From Desmonostoc geniculatum HA4340-LM1 (GTDB taxonomy: Bacteria > Cyanobacteriota > Cyanobacteriia > Cyanobacteriales > Nostocaceae): DNA of 64,000 nt. A model generated the notes under the pieces. The model was not told the origin of the DNA and did no database searches. It worked only from the letters and a program-made list of their open reading frames with translations. The stretch's first letter is position 1, and the number at the start of each line of letters is the position of its first letter. The stretch lies in the NCBI GenBank assembly GCA_019359545.1, contig JAHHHB010000004.1, positions 118,952 to 182,951 of the forward strand, given 5' to 3'. A program made the position numbers and the translations under genes. Shown in pieces: positions 28,289-37,610 of this stretch.

Positions 28289-28609
28289 AATTTAGGAGTC
28301 GAACCGCAAAGGCGCAGAAGTCACAGAGGAAGAGAGGAGAAAATTATTGTCTCGTGTTATTACTTAAACAAGTGTATTATATTTGATGATTTAACATCAA
28401 CGACAGTATATTCTACATCTTTACTAGCCTCGGTCTGTCATCACCTTTGTTAAGACGTAATGTTATTTGGAAATTCACGTCTTTTTACGGAATCTTTGAC
28501 TTTAATCTTTGTTTTCTTCATATTTTAGTTCAGTAGATTACGCCTGTTAGTTAGCAATAAGCAAAGGCTAACTTTGACATACTTTAAATTTATAAAAGTT
28601 TTATAAAGT

Positions 28610-31600
28610 ATGTCCAAACTTCTGGTTAGCCAATATCACACAGAAGTAGAAAGAATTATTCAATATGGCGGTTCACGTAAAGAAACATCGATTCGGGTTG
28701 CATTTCAAAACTTAGTCAATGAATATTGCAAACCCAGAGAATTTAGACTTATTCCCGAACTAGATTATAAAACACCTAGCGGCAAACTTGTTTATCCAGA
28801 TGGCACCGTTAAAGATGCTTTGCGTTTAGATTGGGGTTACTGGGAAAGCAAAGATGAATATGACAATCTCGACGAAGAAATTTCCAAAAAGCTCATAAAA
28901 GGCTACCCAGATAGTAACATTCTGTTTGAAGACTCGCAAACAGCGGTTTTAATTCAGGGTGGACAAGAAACCATGCGCGTCCCGATGAAAGATGCTGACG
29001 CGTTGGATGGGATAATTACATATTTTATTAACTATGTTCGCCCGGAAGTTAAAGATTTTCGTGAGGCGATTGAAACTTTTAAGGAAGATTTACCAACTGT
29101 TTTAAATGCTTTACGCGACTTAATCGATAGTCAAATCGAAACAAACGCGGCTTTTCAAACAGCGAGGGCTAAATTTTGGGGTATCTGCAAAGAATCAATT
29201 AATCCTGAAGTTACTTTGCTAGATATTAGAGAAATGATGATTCAGCATATTTTAACTGAAGATATCTTTATTAGCATCTTCAATGAATCTCAGTTTCATC
29301 GAGAAAATAATATTGCTCGTGAATTAAAAAGTATAATCGATACTTTTTTTACAGGTAGCACTAAAAAAAATACTCTTGGTACTATTGAGCGTTACTATGG
29401 AGTCATTAGAAGAACTGCTGCGAATATTTACAATCATCATGAAAAGCAGAAGTTTTTGAAAGTTCTTTATGAGAATTTCTACAAAGCATATAATCCGAAA
29501 GCGGCTGATAGGTTAGGTATTGTTTACACGCCGAATGAAATTGTGCGCTTCATGATTGAAAGTGTAGATTATTTAGTTCATAAAAATTTTGGTAAGCTGC
29601 TTGCTGATAAGGATGTTGAAATTTTAGATCCGGCTACGGGAACAGGTACTTTTATTACTGAATTAATTGATTATTTGCCTAAGAATAGTTTGGAATATAA
29701 ATATAAGAATGAAATTCATTGCAATGAAGTAGCGATTTTACCGTATTACATCGCTAACTTGAATATTGAATACACCTATAAGCAAAAAATGGGTGAATAT
29801 CAAGAGTTTGAAAATATTTGTTTTGTTGATACCCTAGATCATACATCGTTTGCAGGCAAACAATTAGATTTGTTTGCTATGAGTGTAGAAAACACAGAGA
29901 GAATTAAAAGACAGAATAAAAGTAAGATATCGGTGATTATCGGTAATCCTCCATATAATGCTAAACAAGAAAATTTCAATGACAATAATTCTAATCGCTA
30001 TTATGGAACAATAGATCTACTGATAAAAAATACTTACATCAAATATAGTAAGGCTCAGAATCGGATTGTTGTTTATGATATGTACACTCGTTTTATCCGA
30101 TGGGCATCTGATCGTCTAGGTAAAAATGGTATTCTTGCCTTTGTTTCTAACAATTCTTTTATAGATTCTATCAGCTATGACGGTTTTAGAAAGGTTGTAG
30201 CTAAAGAATTTAATGAAATTTATATTATTGATATGAAGGGCAATGCACGAACAAGCGGAGAAAGACGCCGGAAAGAAGGTGGAAATGTATTTAGTGATGA
30301 AATTCGAGTAGGAATAGCTGTCTATTTTTTAGTAAGAAATGAAAATGCTGAGGGTTTTAAGGTTTATTATAATGCAATAAAAGACTATGCAGATGCAGAT
30401 GAGAAGAAAGACTATTTTAGTTCTAATATTCTGAAAAATATAAATTTTATACATATTAGACCAAATAATGAAGGTAATTGGATTAACCAGGCTGATAATG
30501 ATTTTGATAATCTTCTTCCATTGGTTGATAAAGATGTAAAAGCTAGCAAAGCACAGGAAGCAGTTTTTAAATTGTTCTCTTCAGGACTAAAAACTCAGAG
30601 AGATGAATGGGTATATGATTTATCTACCGATAATCTGACTGATAAAATCATTTTTTTTGTGAAAATTTATCAAAATGAATTAGCTAATCAACATTTTGAA
30701 AAACTTTCGCAACTAATAAAATGGGATGAAGATTTAAAAAGCTACTTGAGAAGAGGAATAAAAAAAGAGTTTGAGGCTTGCAACATTAAATCAAGCATTT
30801 ACAGACCATTTTACAAAGAAAAACTATACTTTGATAAGCACTTTAATGGCAGAACCTACCAATGGTTTAGTCTTTACAAAGAAGGTGAAAAAAACTATTA
30901 TATTTGTCTACCTGGAATTGCTGCTTCAAAACCATTTCAGTGTCTAATAACAAATCAGATTACTTGTCTTGATTTTCTTGAAAAAACTCAATGCCTCCCT
31001 CTCTACCGCTACGACAAAGATGGGAAACGCATCGACAACATCACCGACTGGGGATTAGCACAATTCCAAACACATTACAATGACTCCACAATTAGCAAAT
31101 TAGATATTTTTCACTACACCTACGCAGTTTTGCACAATCCCGCCTATCGCATCAAATACGAACTAAACCTGAAACGAGAATTTCCCCGTATACCCTTCTA
31201 TGATGACTTTCACAAATGGGTTAACTGGGGTAAACAGTTGATGGATTTGCACATCAATTATGAAACTGTCGAACCCTATCCTTTAAAACGAATTGATTTA
31301 TCTTTGGCTAAAAATAGGACACCAAAGGCAAAACTTAAAGCCGATATAGCCAATGGAACCATTATTTTAGATGATGTCACCACTTTAGAAGGTATCCCCA
31401 AAGTTGCTTGGGAATATCGCCTCGGCAACCGTTGTGCTTTAGAGTGGATATTAGATCAATACAAAGAAAAGAAACCTAAAGACCCGACAATTGCTGAAAA
31501 ATTCAATACATATTGCTTTGCAGATTACAAAGAACAGGTAATAGATTTACTACAAAGAGTCTGCACCGTCAGTGTGGAAACAATGGAGATTATTCAACAG

Positions 31601-31651
31601 ATTTGTTATTTTTCGGGAATAAACTTATCAATGCGCGTAAAGCATGATTGA
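28610..31651 (+). CDS. Helicase-less type ISP-like restriction-modification enzyme (type IIG-like)
   Basis: The 1013-residue single-chain enzyme appears to combine nuclease, adenine methyltransferase and target recognition. The N-terminus has a PD-(D/E)XK-like site (VYPDGTVKDALRLDWGYWES, with E79-S80-K81). The helical linker (residues 140-300) leads to the methyltransferase with motif I LDPATGTGTF (near 340) and motif IV IIGNPPY (near 445), typical of N6-adenine enzymes. The C-terminal part (TDWGLAQFQTHYND, FHYTYAVLHNPAYR) matches the type ISP (LlaBIII/LlaGI) specificity domain. Those enzymes carry a helicase between nuclease and methyltransferase; here there is no room for one. The gene is strikingly AT-rich against its neighbours, suggesting transfer. 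Its 3' end overlaps the convergent 31590-31880 gene by 62 bp. Confidence 0.85.
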   Translation: MSKLLVSQYHTEVERIIQYGGSRKETSIRVAFQNLVNEYCKPREFRLIPELDYKTPSGKLVYPDGTVKDALRLDWGYWESKDEYDNLDEEISKKLIKGYPDSNILFEDSQTAVLIQGGQETMRVPMKDADALDGIITYFINYVRPEVKDFREAIETFKEDLPTVLNALRDLIDSQIETNAAFQTARAKFWGICKESINPEVTLLDIREMMIQHILTEDIFISIFNESQFHRENNIARELKSIIDTFFTGSTKKNTLGTIERYYGVIRRTAANIYNHHEKQKFLKVLYENFYKAYNPKAADRLGIVYTPNEIVRFMIESVDYLVHKNFGKLLADKDVEILDPATGTGTFITELIDYLPKNSLEYKYKNEIHCNEVAILPYYIANLNIEYTYKQKMGEYQEFENICFVDTLDHTSFAGKQLDLFAMSVENTERIKRQNKSKISVIIGNPPYNAKQENFNDNNSNRYYGTIDLLIKNTYIKYSKAQNRIVVYDMYTRFIRWASDRLGKNGILAFVSNNSFIDSISYDGFRKVVAKEFNEIYIIDMKGNARTSGERRRKEGGNVFSDEIRVGIAVYFLVRNENAEGFKVYYNAIKDYADADEKKDYFSSNILKNINFIHIRPNNEGNWINQADNDFDNLLPLVDKDVKASKAQEAVFKLFSSGLKTQRDEWVYDLSTDNLTDKIIFFVKIYQNELANQHFEKLSQLIKWDEDLKSYLRRGIKKEFEACNIKSSIYRPFYKEKLYFDKHFNGRTYQWFSLYKEGEKNYYICLPGIAASKPFQCLITNQITCLDFLEKTQCLPLYRYDKDGKRIDNITDWGLAQFQTHYNDSTISKLDIFHYTYAVLHNPAYRIKYELNLKREFPRIPFYDDFHKWVNWGKQLMDLHINYETVEPYPLKRIDLSLAKNRTPKAKLKADIANGTIILDDVTTLEGIPKVAWEYRLGNRCALEWILDQYKEKKPKDPTIAEKFNTYCFADYKEQVIDLLQRVCTVSVETMEIIQQICYFSGINLSMRVKHD

Positions 31652-31880
31652 CAGCTTCTCCATTAGGAAAATACTCTCGTACATCGGGATCGAGCATCAC
31701 TGCTCCATCTTCAAGGGTAAAATGCTGTACAACAGTTGTGTCATCAGCTTGATGAATAGTAACAGTATGTCCACGTCGATAAGCTTGATAATGCTTCCCA
31801 CGAACACCATTTGTAAAATCGTATTCTGGGAGCATATCGTTATCTATGATGTCAGGCTGCTCAGAATTAGCTTTGTTCAT
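31590..31880 (-). CDS. Putative antitoxin-like partner of a BrnT-type toxin
   Basis: The 96-residue protein follows a BrnT-type gene with a 14-bp overlap (31867-31880), the usual toxin-antitoxin order. The sequence (PEYDFTNGVRGKHYQAYRRG, then FTLEDGAVMLDPDVREYF) resembles small cyanobacterial proteins found next to BrnT toxins, not the classical BrnA helix-turn-helix. An antitoxin role is inference from position. Because the toxin gene is damaged, this gene may be an orphan. Its 3' end lies within the end of the restriction-enzyme gene on the other strand. Confidence 0.6.
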   Translation of the reverse strand: MNKANSEQPDIIDNDMLPEYDFTNGVRGKHYQAYRRGHTVTIHQADDTTVVQHFTLEDGAVMLDPDVREYFPNGEAVNHALRALISLFPKNNKSVE

Positions 31881-32124
31881 AAACCTTCTGTTCTGCTTTT
31901 GTGGCTTGGCGGCAACTGATAATGCGAATCTTGGATTGACGTTCTGTATAAACTACAACGAGTAACTGTCCTCGCAAAGAAAGACCAATATCAATGTATC
32001 GTTCTTCGGCAAGTGAGTGTTCAGGATCAGTGATAGTAATCGAAAACGGGTCATTGAATATAGTTTTCGCCTCGTCAAAGCTAATTCCATGCTTCTTGAG
32101 GTTTTCTTTGGCTTTTTCTGATGA
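31867..32124 (-). pseudogene. BrnT-family toxin, 5'-truncated
   Basis: Reading down from 32124 the frame gives SSEKAKENLKKHGISFDEAK, TIFNDPFSITITDPEHSLAE and QSKIRIISCRQATKAEQ, clearly a BrnT-type ribonuclease toxin. Normally the family starts about nine residues earlier with a motif like MEFEWDxxK. Here a TAA occurs directly before the first serine codon (32125-32127) and no ATG, GTG or TTG lies at a usable position. The toxin has thus lost its start. BrnT toxins are translation-inhibiting RNases that pair with an antitoxin encoded directly downstream. Confidence 0.8.
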
Positions 32125-32161
32125 TTAATATTGATGAGTGTGTCTATTTATTCTAAGTCCC

Positions 32162-32887
32162 ATGCAAAATGTATTTCCTGGAGAAGTATTCGCTAACACT
32201 GCTGACTTCGACACTGGTATTCGCCAACTGTTACCGCGATACGATGAGATGTTGGAGGTAATTACCCGTTGTATACCTTCCACAAGTCGGCGTATTTTAG
32301 AATTAGGTTGTGGTACAGGCGAACTAAGTCTCAAAATACTCAACCTCTGTCCAGATACTGAAGTAATTGCCTTAGATTACTCATCTCGAATGCTACAATT
32401 TGCCGAAGATAAAATCGCAGCAGCAGGATATCAACAACGGTGGACTGGTATAGAAGCTGACTTCGGCGAGTGGGCAAATAATCCAGAAAAGTTTGATATT
32501 GGTAGCGAATTTGATGCTTGTGTTTCATCCTTAGCAATTCACCATCTTCACGATGAGATGAAGTTGAAGTTATTTGGGCAAATTGCTGCTAGTCTCATTC
32601 AAAACGGTTGTTTTTGGAATGCAGACCCCCTTCTACCAGAATCACCAATATTATTAGAAGTTTACAAAACGGCGCGAGAAGAATGGACAGTTCAAGAGGA
32701 AATTAATTTGACAGAGATTCGCGCCAAACGTGGCACCAGCAGCACTCAAGGTTACTCTAGTCAAGACCAGCTAGCTACTTTAGATGCCCATTTACAGATG
32801 TTAACCACAGCTGGATTTAAGACAGTGGCAGTACCTTGGAAATATTACGGTTTGACCGTATTTGGTGGCTGGCTGCAAAAATTTTAG
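32162..32887 (+). CDS. Class I SAM-dependent methyltransferase
   Basis: I choose ATG 32162 (MQNVFPGEVFANTADFDTGI, 241 residues); the frame is open eight codons upstream. Motif I is RRILELGCGTGELSLKIL, followed by the acidic strand-2 end VIALDYSSRMLQFAEDK and the motif IV-like FDACVSSLAIHHLHDE. The fold is that of Methyltransf_25/11-type small-molecule methyltransferases. The substrate is unknown. The gene is divergent from the broken BrnT gene, and the start of the latter may have been lost at this junction. Confidence 0.85.
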   Translation: MQNVFPGEVFANTADFDTGIRQLLPRYDEMLEVITRCIPSTSRRILELGCGTGELSLKILNLCPDTEVIALDYSSRMLQFAEDKIAAAGYQQRWTGIEADFGEWANNPEKFDIGSEFDACVSSLAIHHLHDEMKLKLFGQIAASLIQNGCFWNADPLLPESPILLEVYKTAREEWTVQEEINLTEIRAKRGTSSTQGYSSQDQLATLDAHLQMLTTAGFKTVAVPWKYYGLTVFGGWLQKF

Positions 32888-33097
32888 ATTTTGGATGCCC
32901 GGATTATAAATTGATAAAAAGTTCAGATTCCCTACTTTTTTAATAAGTCGGGAATTTTATTATTCATAAATTATTAAGTAATAATATAGTAACAAAACGG
33001 CAATAAATAATATTATTTACCTTGAGAAGAACTATTATATAAACGCATTATGTTTAGAAGTAGTGCTGAGTGAAACCTCCTAACTAAAGTTAGGGGA

Positions 33098-33328
33098 TTG
33101 AACAAGGAACTTGTTTATTTAGCAAAAGTACCCCATAAGGGTACTATGCATACTCCACAGAGTTATCTGAAAATACAGAGTAGAAAATTTGCTTGCAAAA
33201 AGACACCAGGGGCACAGGATTGGATTCGTTTTTCTGCTTCTTTCAAAAGTGGAGTTAAAGCCACTGTTTACCATCACTTAGTTTCAAAAGGAGAATATCT
33301 TGGATGGCTCGAAATAAAAAGAAATTAG
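33098..33328 (+). CDS. Small hypothetical protein overlapping the M4 peptidase start
   Basis: The frame is 76 codons from a TTG, or 60 codons from ATG 33146. The sequence (FSASFKSGVKATVYHHLVSK, GEYLGWLEIKRN) resembles nothing I can name. It ends 25 bp inside the peptidase gene, so translational coupling is possible. The TTG start lies at the edge of a small hairpin (CCTAACTAAAGTTAGG near 33080), which makes the ATG more likely if the gene is real. Confidence 0.35.
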   Translation: MNKELVYLAKVPHKGTMHTPQSYLKIQSRKFACKKTPGAQDWIRFSASFKSGVKATVYHHLVSKGEYLGWLEIKRN

Positions 33329-34383
33329 CCGGTTTTAAGCATGAGCATCCACTTTACTCTAGATGCCCAATTTGTTGTATTGTCCCGCCTCACATGCTGG
33401 AAAATGTTGTAGTGAATGGGAACCCCGAACAGCGGAGTTGGGCTTTTCGTACATTAAATCTTTCGGCACAGCTTCGCGGACGGAGAGACATCATAGGTAG
33501 TATCTCCTTTGCGCCTTCTCCCGGTGAGAAGCGCCGTACTATCTACGATGCCAAAGGTGGGCAGCAACTTCCTGGTACACTGGTGCGTGGTGAAGGCGAT
33601 CCTCCCAGCAGTGATGCAGCAGTGAATGAAGCCTACGATGCTGCCGGTGCTACTTATGACTTGTTTTATGAGATATTCGATCGCAATTCCATTGATGACA
33701 AAGGTCTGCGTTTAGACTCCACCGTGCATTATGGCGTCAACTACGACAACGCTTTTTGGAACGGCGACCAAATGGTTTATGGTGATGGTGACGGAGAACT
33801 TTTTCAACGCTTCACAATCTCAATTGATGTCATTGGGCATGAGTTAGCTCATGGTATAACTCAGTACGAAGCAGGTTTACAGTATTATGGCGAACCAGGG
33901 GCATTGAATGAATCGTTTTCTGATGTCTTTGGTTGTCTAGTGAAACAAAAGACCAAAAATCAAACTGCACAAGAAGCAGATTGGATTATTGGCGAAGGTC
34001 TTTTGGCACCTGCTGTCAAAGGTATTGGTATCCGTTCCATGAAAGCACCAGGAACAGCATATGATGACCCAGTACTGGGTAAAGATCCCCAACCAGGGCA
34101 TATGAAAGATAAATATACTGGTGTTGAAGATAATGCTGGAGTGCATATCAACTCAGGAATTCCTAACCGTGCTTTTTATCTAGCGGCTGTTGAAATTGGT
34201 GGTTATGCGTGGGAAAAAGTTGGTAAAATATGGTACATAGCATTACGCGATCGCCTGCGTGCCAAAGCAGATTTTAAAAAAGCTGCCAACGTCACCATTC
34301 AAATTGCTGGCGAACTCTACGGTAATGACAGTAATGAGCAGAAAGTCGTGCAGAATGCTTGGCAAAAGGTAGGAGTTATTTAG
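33304..34383 (+). CDS. M4 (thermolysin-like) metallopeptidase, protealysin type
   Basis: The 359-residue zinc metalloprotease has H179-E180-L-A-H183 (VIGHELAHGITQYEAG), the third zinc ligand in GALNESFSDVFG (E203), and a GVHINSGIPNRAFY block with the active-site histidine. No signal peptide is present. The short N-terminal propeptide has CCIVPPHMLENVV, the pattern of protealysin-like precursors, which are made without a Sec leader. The emfourin-like inhibitor gene downstream supports the assignment. The sequence carries no PPC or other C-terminal domain. Role in the cell is unknown; protealysin-type enzymes act on host actin in some bacteria, but a cyanobacterium may use it otherwise. Confidence 0.92.
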   Translation: MARNKKKLAGFKHEHPLYSRCPICCIVPPHMLENVVVNGNPEQRSWAFRTLNLSAQLRGRRDIIGSISFAPSPGEKRRTIYDAKGGQQLPGTLVRGEGDPPSSDAAVNEAYDAAGATYDLFYEIFDRNSIDDKGLRLDSTVHYGVNYDNAFWNGDQMVYGDGDGELFQRFTISIDVIGHELAHGITQYEAGLQYYGEPGALNESFSDVFGCLVKQKTKNQTAQEADWIIGEGLLAPAVKGIGIRSMKAPGTAYDDPVLGKDPQPGHMKDKYTGVEDNAGVHINSGIPNRAFYLAAVEIGGYAWEKVGKIWYIALRDRLRAKADFKKAANVTIQIAGELYGNDSNEQKVVQNAWQKVGVI

Positions 34384-34453
34384 AGTTAGGAGTTAGGAGT
34401 TAGGAGTTGAGAAGAACTCACAACTTCTAACTCCTAACTCTTAACTCCTAACT
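34383..34453. repeat. Heptanucleotide repeat (TTAGGAG) with inverted copies, forming a hairpin
   Basis: Three direct GTTAGGA units face inverted copies (CTAACTCCTAACTC) across a short loop. It lies directly after the stop of the peptidase gene and before the inhibitor gene, and could act as a transcript-stabilising or partially terminating stem. Other copies of similar heptamers lie at 49622-49650. Confidence 0.75.
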
Positions 34454-34559
34454 TTACTTTTAGCTGTGCTATTTGTTGTTGCTAAACTGGGAGGTGAGAA
34501 CTGTCATCTTCCAGTCTTTGCATTTCTCCCAACTAAATAGCACAACGGAGAGCAAAAAA

Positions 34560-34859
34560 ATGCGGATATCGTTTGAACGCACGGGTGGCTTTGCTGGAAT
34601 TAGTAAGAAAACAACCGTTGAAACAGCCGAACTCCCAGCAAACGAAGCCAACACCCTTAAGAGACTAGTGGAAGCTGCTGATTTATTTAGGCTACCGGAA
34701 CAAATTACCTCGCCTAATCCCCAGAGCGATCGCTTTCAATATAAATTAACAGTGGAAGATAACGGTAGGCAGCATACGGTGACTGTTAGCGAAGCAGCAT
34801 TACCAGGGACTTTGAGACCCCTGATTGAATGGCTACAAAACACAGCACAAAAAAGGTAA
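34560..34859 (+). CDS. Emfourin-like protealysin inhibitor
   Basis: I choose ATG 34560 (MRISFERTGGFAGISKKTTV, 99 residues) because CGGAGAG lies just upstream. The sequence fits emfourin (M4in), the proteinaceous inhibitor that lies next to protealysin genes in enterobacteria: a short beta-rich domain with ERTGGFAG and a C-terminal RFQYKLTVEDNGRQHTVTVS stretch. It probably binds and blocks the M4 peptidase 176 bp upstream, keeping it inactive in the cytoplasm. Family identification is by pattern and context; binding itself is not shown. Confidence 0.8.
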   Translation: MRISFERTGGFAGISKKTTVETAELPANEANTLKRLVEAADLFRLPEQITSPNPQSDRFQYKLTVEDNGRQHTVTVSEAALPGTLRPLIEWLQNTAQKR

Positions 34860-34959
34860 TTTACTGAATTAGCAACTGAATTTTTAGAAAAAAATCCAGT
34901 CAACGCAATATAAAAATGAATCCCCAAGGTTAATCATATAAACAGGAGAATGTCAAGTT

Positions 34960-35877
34960 GTGGGCGAAGAGAATGTAAATTTTGACAGTGCCAAAGAAAA
35001 TCAAATTGATGATTTTTTGCATGTAGCATCTGTAAAAGAAGATTGGGGTGGAGATGGAACTGGGCGGATGAATTTATCAGGAAGGCGTACAGCAATCTCC
35101 CCAGAGTATGTACCTCGCCAGTACCAATTTTTTGATACAAATGCCATACCAGAAAAACACGATTGGCGAGTTAATGGAATGCCAGATGATGTAGTATTTG
35201 GAAGTAGGCGATCGCTAACGTGGCATGACTGTGGTGCATCCACTTCCAAAGTAGTTTTACCGCCTCAGTTTGAGGCACCATCTGGCTTCTTTACTGCTGA
35301 TTTAGAAATTTTTGTATTGAGGGGTGCAATTCAATTAGGTGAGTGGCAATTAAACAAGCATGGCTACTCTTTTATTCCCGCAGGTGTGAAAGTCGGCCCT
35401 TGGAAAGTGCTAGGTAATGAAGAAGTTGAAATTCTCTGGATGGAGAACGGCCCAGTCATATTAGAGTATAAAAATGCATTAAATAATCATCCGCTTGCTA
35501 GACTAAGGGATTTTATTCCGGCATTGGATAGCAAATTGCTACCGTGGAGTAAGACAGATACAGTTCAATTTGAAGTGTCTAAAAAAAAGTATCTTAGAAA
35601 AAATAGTAACGGCGGTGGAGTATGGTTGCTTACTATCTTGCCACATTATGATGGCAAGTATCCAATGATTCAATCTTATAATGAAGAAGCATATGGTTTA
35701 GTTGGATACTGTGATATAGGAAATTACAGTTTTGCAAAAGACCACTTTGCCTATTGCCCTAGCTTTAGCACTGTTCCTAGACACACAACCGAGGATGGCG
35801 GCTTGTTCTTTGTTAGAGTCGATAGGGATTTATCACAAGTTGCAACAGTCTTGTCATATTCACCTCAAGATGCATAA
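34960..35877 (+). CDS. Two-cupin-type protein (DUF4437-like) of unknown function
   Basis: The 305-residue protein starts at GTG 34960, preceded by AGGAG. It seems to contain two beta-barrel halves: residues 100-170 (FFTADLEIFVLRGAIQLGEW, YSFIPAGVKVGPWKVLG) and a more divergent one at 210-300 (GGGVWLLTILPHYDGKYPMI, GLFFVRVDRDLS). The first half has the cupin pattern but few metal-binding histidines. It resembles DUF4437-type cupins. It lies between the inhibitor gene and a convergent amidohydrolase gene, and may belong to the same small-molecule pathway, but this is not shown. Confidence 0.65.
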   Translation: MGEENVNFDSAKENQIDDFLHVASVKEDWGGDGTGRMNLSGRRTAISPEYVPRQYQFFDTNAIPEKHDWRVNGMPDDVVFGSRRSLTWHDCGASTSKVVLPPQFEAPSGFFTADLEIFVLRGAIQLGEWQLNKHGYSFIPAGVKVGPWKVLGNEEVEILWMENGPVILEYKNALNNHPLARLRDFIPALDSKLLPWSKTDTVQFEVSKKKYLRKNSNGGGVWLLTILPHYDGKYPMIQSYNEEAYGLVGYCDIGNYSFAKDHFAYCPSFSTVPRHTTEDGGLFFVRVDRDLSQVATVLSYSPQDA

Positions 35878-36002
35878 GTTTATTCAGCAGCAATGTTTCC
35901 GTGTGGATTAATAGAATAGACCTCTTGTATAAATATTTTTTGTCTCACGCAGAGGCGCAGAGACGCAAAGAGAGAATGCAAAGAAGGACTTTTGCAAGAA
36001 GT

Positions 36003-37505
36003 CTAATGTCTTTTTAAATACCGTCCAATAGGTAAACCTAGAACCTGTCCATTGTTGTAAATCAAATTTCCCCGCAAAAAGGTACTTTTTACCCTTCCAG
36101 TTAACTCCATTCCTTCAAAAGGTGTATAACCTTGTTGTGATTCCGACTCAGTTGCATGTACCACAAAACTTTCATTGGGGTCTAGCAACACCAAATCAGC
36201 ATCATAACCAATAGCAATGTCGCCTTTTTCCAACAAACCAAAGCGCCGCGATGGGTTCCAAGATAGCAACTTAGCCATTTGGTTGTAAGACATTCCCCGC
36301 TTACTACCTTCACTAAATACACCAGAAAGTAAATATTCTGTACCGCCAAAACCAGATTTTGCTAACCAAATATTATTCGGATTTTTAGCACTTCTTTTTT
36401 GTTCCGCAGAACAACAAGCATGGTCGCTAACTATCCAATCTACTTGATTATTAAGTACTGCTTGCCATAAATATTCCACATCGGCACGAGGACGAATAGG
36501 GGGGTTTACTTTTGCCCAAATTGTATTAGGAGTATCGACATCTAATAGCAAATGTCCCACAGTAACTTCTCGGCGAAAATTGATATGAGGAAAAGCAGTT
36601 TGCATAGTCAAAGCTGCTTCCATTGCTTTACGCGAACTCAGGTGCAACAAATTAATATTTGCACAGTTTGTTTCAGATGCCAAATAAGAAGCAATGCAAA
36701 TTGCTAAACCTTCGGAATGAGGAGGACGCGCCGCACTGTAAGCGTGCAGTCCGCTAAGACTAGAATCATTTTCAACTATTTTGGTATAGGCGTTAAGAAT
36801 TTCTGCAACTTCGCAATGCAAGCTTAAGCTGATAGTATCTCGCGCTTCTGGATATTTTTCCATCAAGCGAGTTAGACCGCGCATAATAAATTCAAAATGG
36901 GCGAAATCGTACCTTTCTTCTTTATTAATCATCAAAAAAAGGTTTTGCTGGTCTGACAAACCATGCAAACCATAGCCGCCATAAAACATGAAAATTTTAA
37001 ACGAAGATACACCGTGTTCCTCAAACAATAAAGGTATTTCGTCAATGTGCTGGCTGGCTATTGGGGCGATGTGATAGCTGTAATCGACAAAAAAATTACC
37101 TGCGGATAACGCTAACACTTCTGGAAAAAAATCTTGATAAGAACCGCCTTTATTGAGATAATACTGTCCTGTACGGATGTAATTTAGGCTAGTAGTCACG
37201 CCTCCCATTGCCGCTGCTTTGCTTTCAGTTACAGCATCTTTGTCGAGGGGCTGATAAATACCGATGTGCATGTGGGCATCCACGACCCCAGGAAAGCCCA
37301 GCAAGTTTTTGCCATCAAATACCTCTTTAGCTGTGTCTGGGCTAATATGAGAAGCAATCTGAGCAAATTTTCCATCCTTAATTCCTAAATCAAGTACTTC
37401 GTAGGCGTAGCCCGTCGTAGACATCACATTATCATGGAGACGAACTACCCGCACATTTTTGATCACTCGATCTAATAGGGAAGCTTCAGACACAGTAGAC
37501 CTCAC
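36003..37505 (-). CDS. Cyclic amidohydrolase (hydantoinase/dihydroorotase family)
   Basis: The 500-residue metal-dependent hydrolase hydrolyses cyclic amides. The binuclear site seems complete: DAHMHIG (HxH), SSFKIFMFYGG (carboxylated lysine), LHCEVAEI (His), INLLHLSSRKAMEAA (His) and WIVSDHACCS (Asp). Family members include D-hydantoinase, allantoinase and dihydroorotase; the substrate cannot be told from sequence. Near the N-terminus the segment MSTTGYAY (DNA 37400-37425) is an in-frame short repeat also found in the SAM hydroxide adenosyltransferase gene. It falls in a surface-exposed early beta region and appears tolerated. Confidence 0.85.
   Translation of the reverse strand: MRSTVSEASLLDRVIKNVRVVRLHDNVMSTTGYAYEVLDLGIKDGKFAQIASHISPDTAKEVFDGKNLLGFPGVVDAHMHIGIYQPLDKDAVTESKAAAMGGVTTSLNYIRTGQYYLNKGGSYQDFFPEVLALSAGNFFVDYSYHIAPIASQHIDEIPLLFEEHGVSSFKIFMFYGGYGLHGLSDQQNLFLMINKEERYDFAHFEFIMRGLTRLMEKYPEARDTISLSLHCEVAEILNAYTKIVENDSSLSGLHAYSAARPPHSEGLAICIASYLASETNCANINLLHLSSRKAMEAALTMQTAFPHINFRREVTVGHLLLDVDTPNTIWAKVNPPIRPRADVEYLWQAVLNNQVDWIVSDHACCSAEQKRSAKNPNNIWLAKSGFGGTEYLLSGVFSEGSKRGMSYNQMAKLLSWNPSRRFGLLEKGDIAIGYDADLVLLDPNESFVVHATESESQQGYTPFEGMELTGRVKSTFLRGNLIYNNGQVLGLPIGRYLKRH
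37400..37425 (-). repeat. Short in-frame repeat inside the amidohydrolase gene
   Basis: This 26-bp sequence is 25 of 26 identical to 44951-44976 in the SAM hydroxide adenosyltransferase gene. On the coding strand both read ATGTCTACGACGGG followed by TACGCCTACG, giving MSTTGYAY in the same frame. The two genes are unrelated, so the match reflects repeat insertion. Confidence 0.8.
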
Positions 37506-37610
37506 ACTAAAATGAGTTTAGTTAGGAATTCCCACATCCTACCGGGACGCATACCAAATGCGATCGCCACGTAACAGTTTTTTATGAAATCGTTTTCAGG
37601 TGAAAAGACA

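Noticed and set aside
33070..33105. Possible IS200/IS605 end hairpin (CCTAACTAAAGTTAGG)
   Set aside because: Only a 6-bp stem; no transposase or guide sequence nearby to support it.
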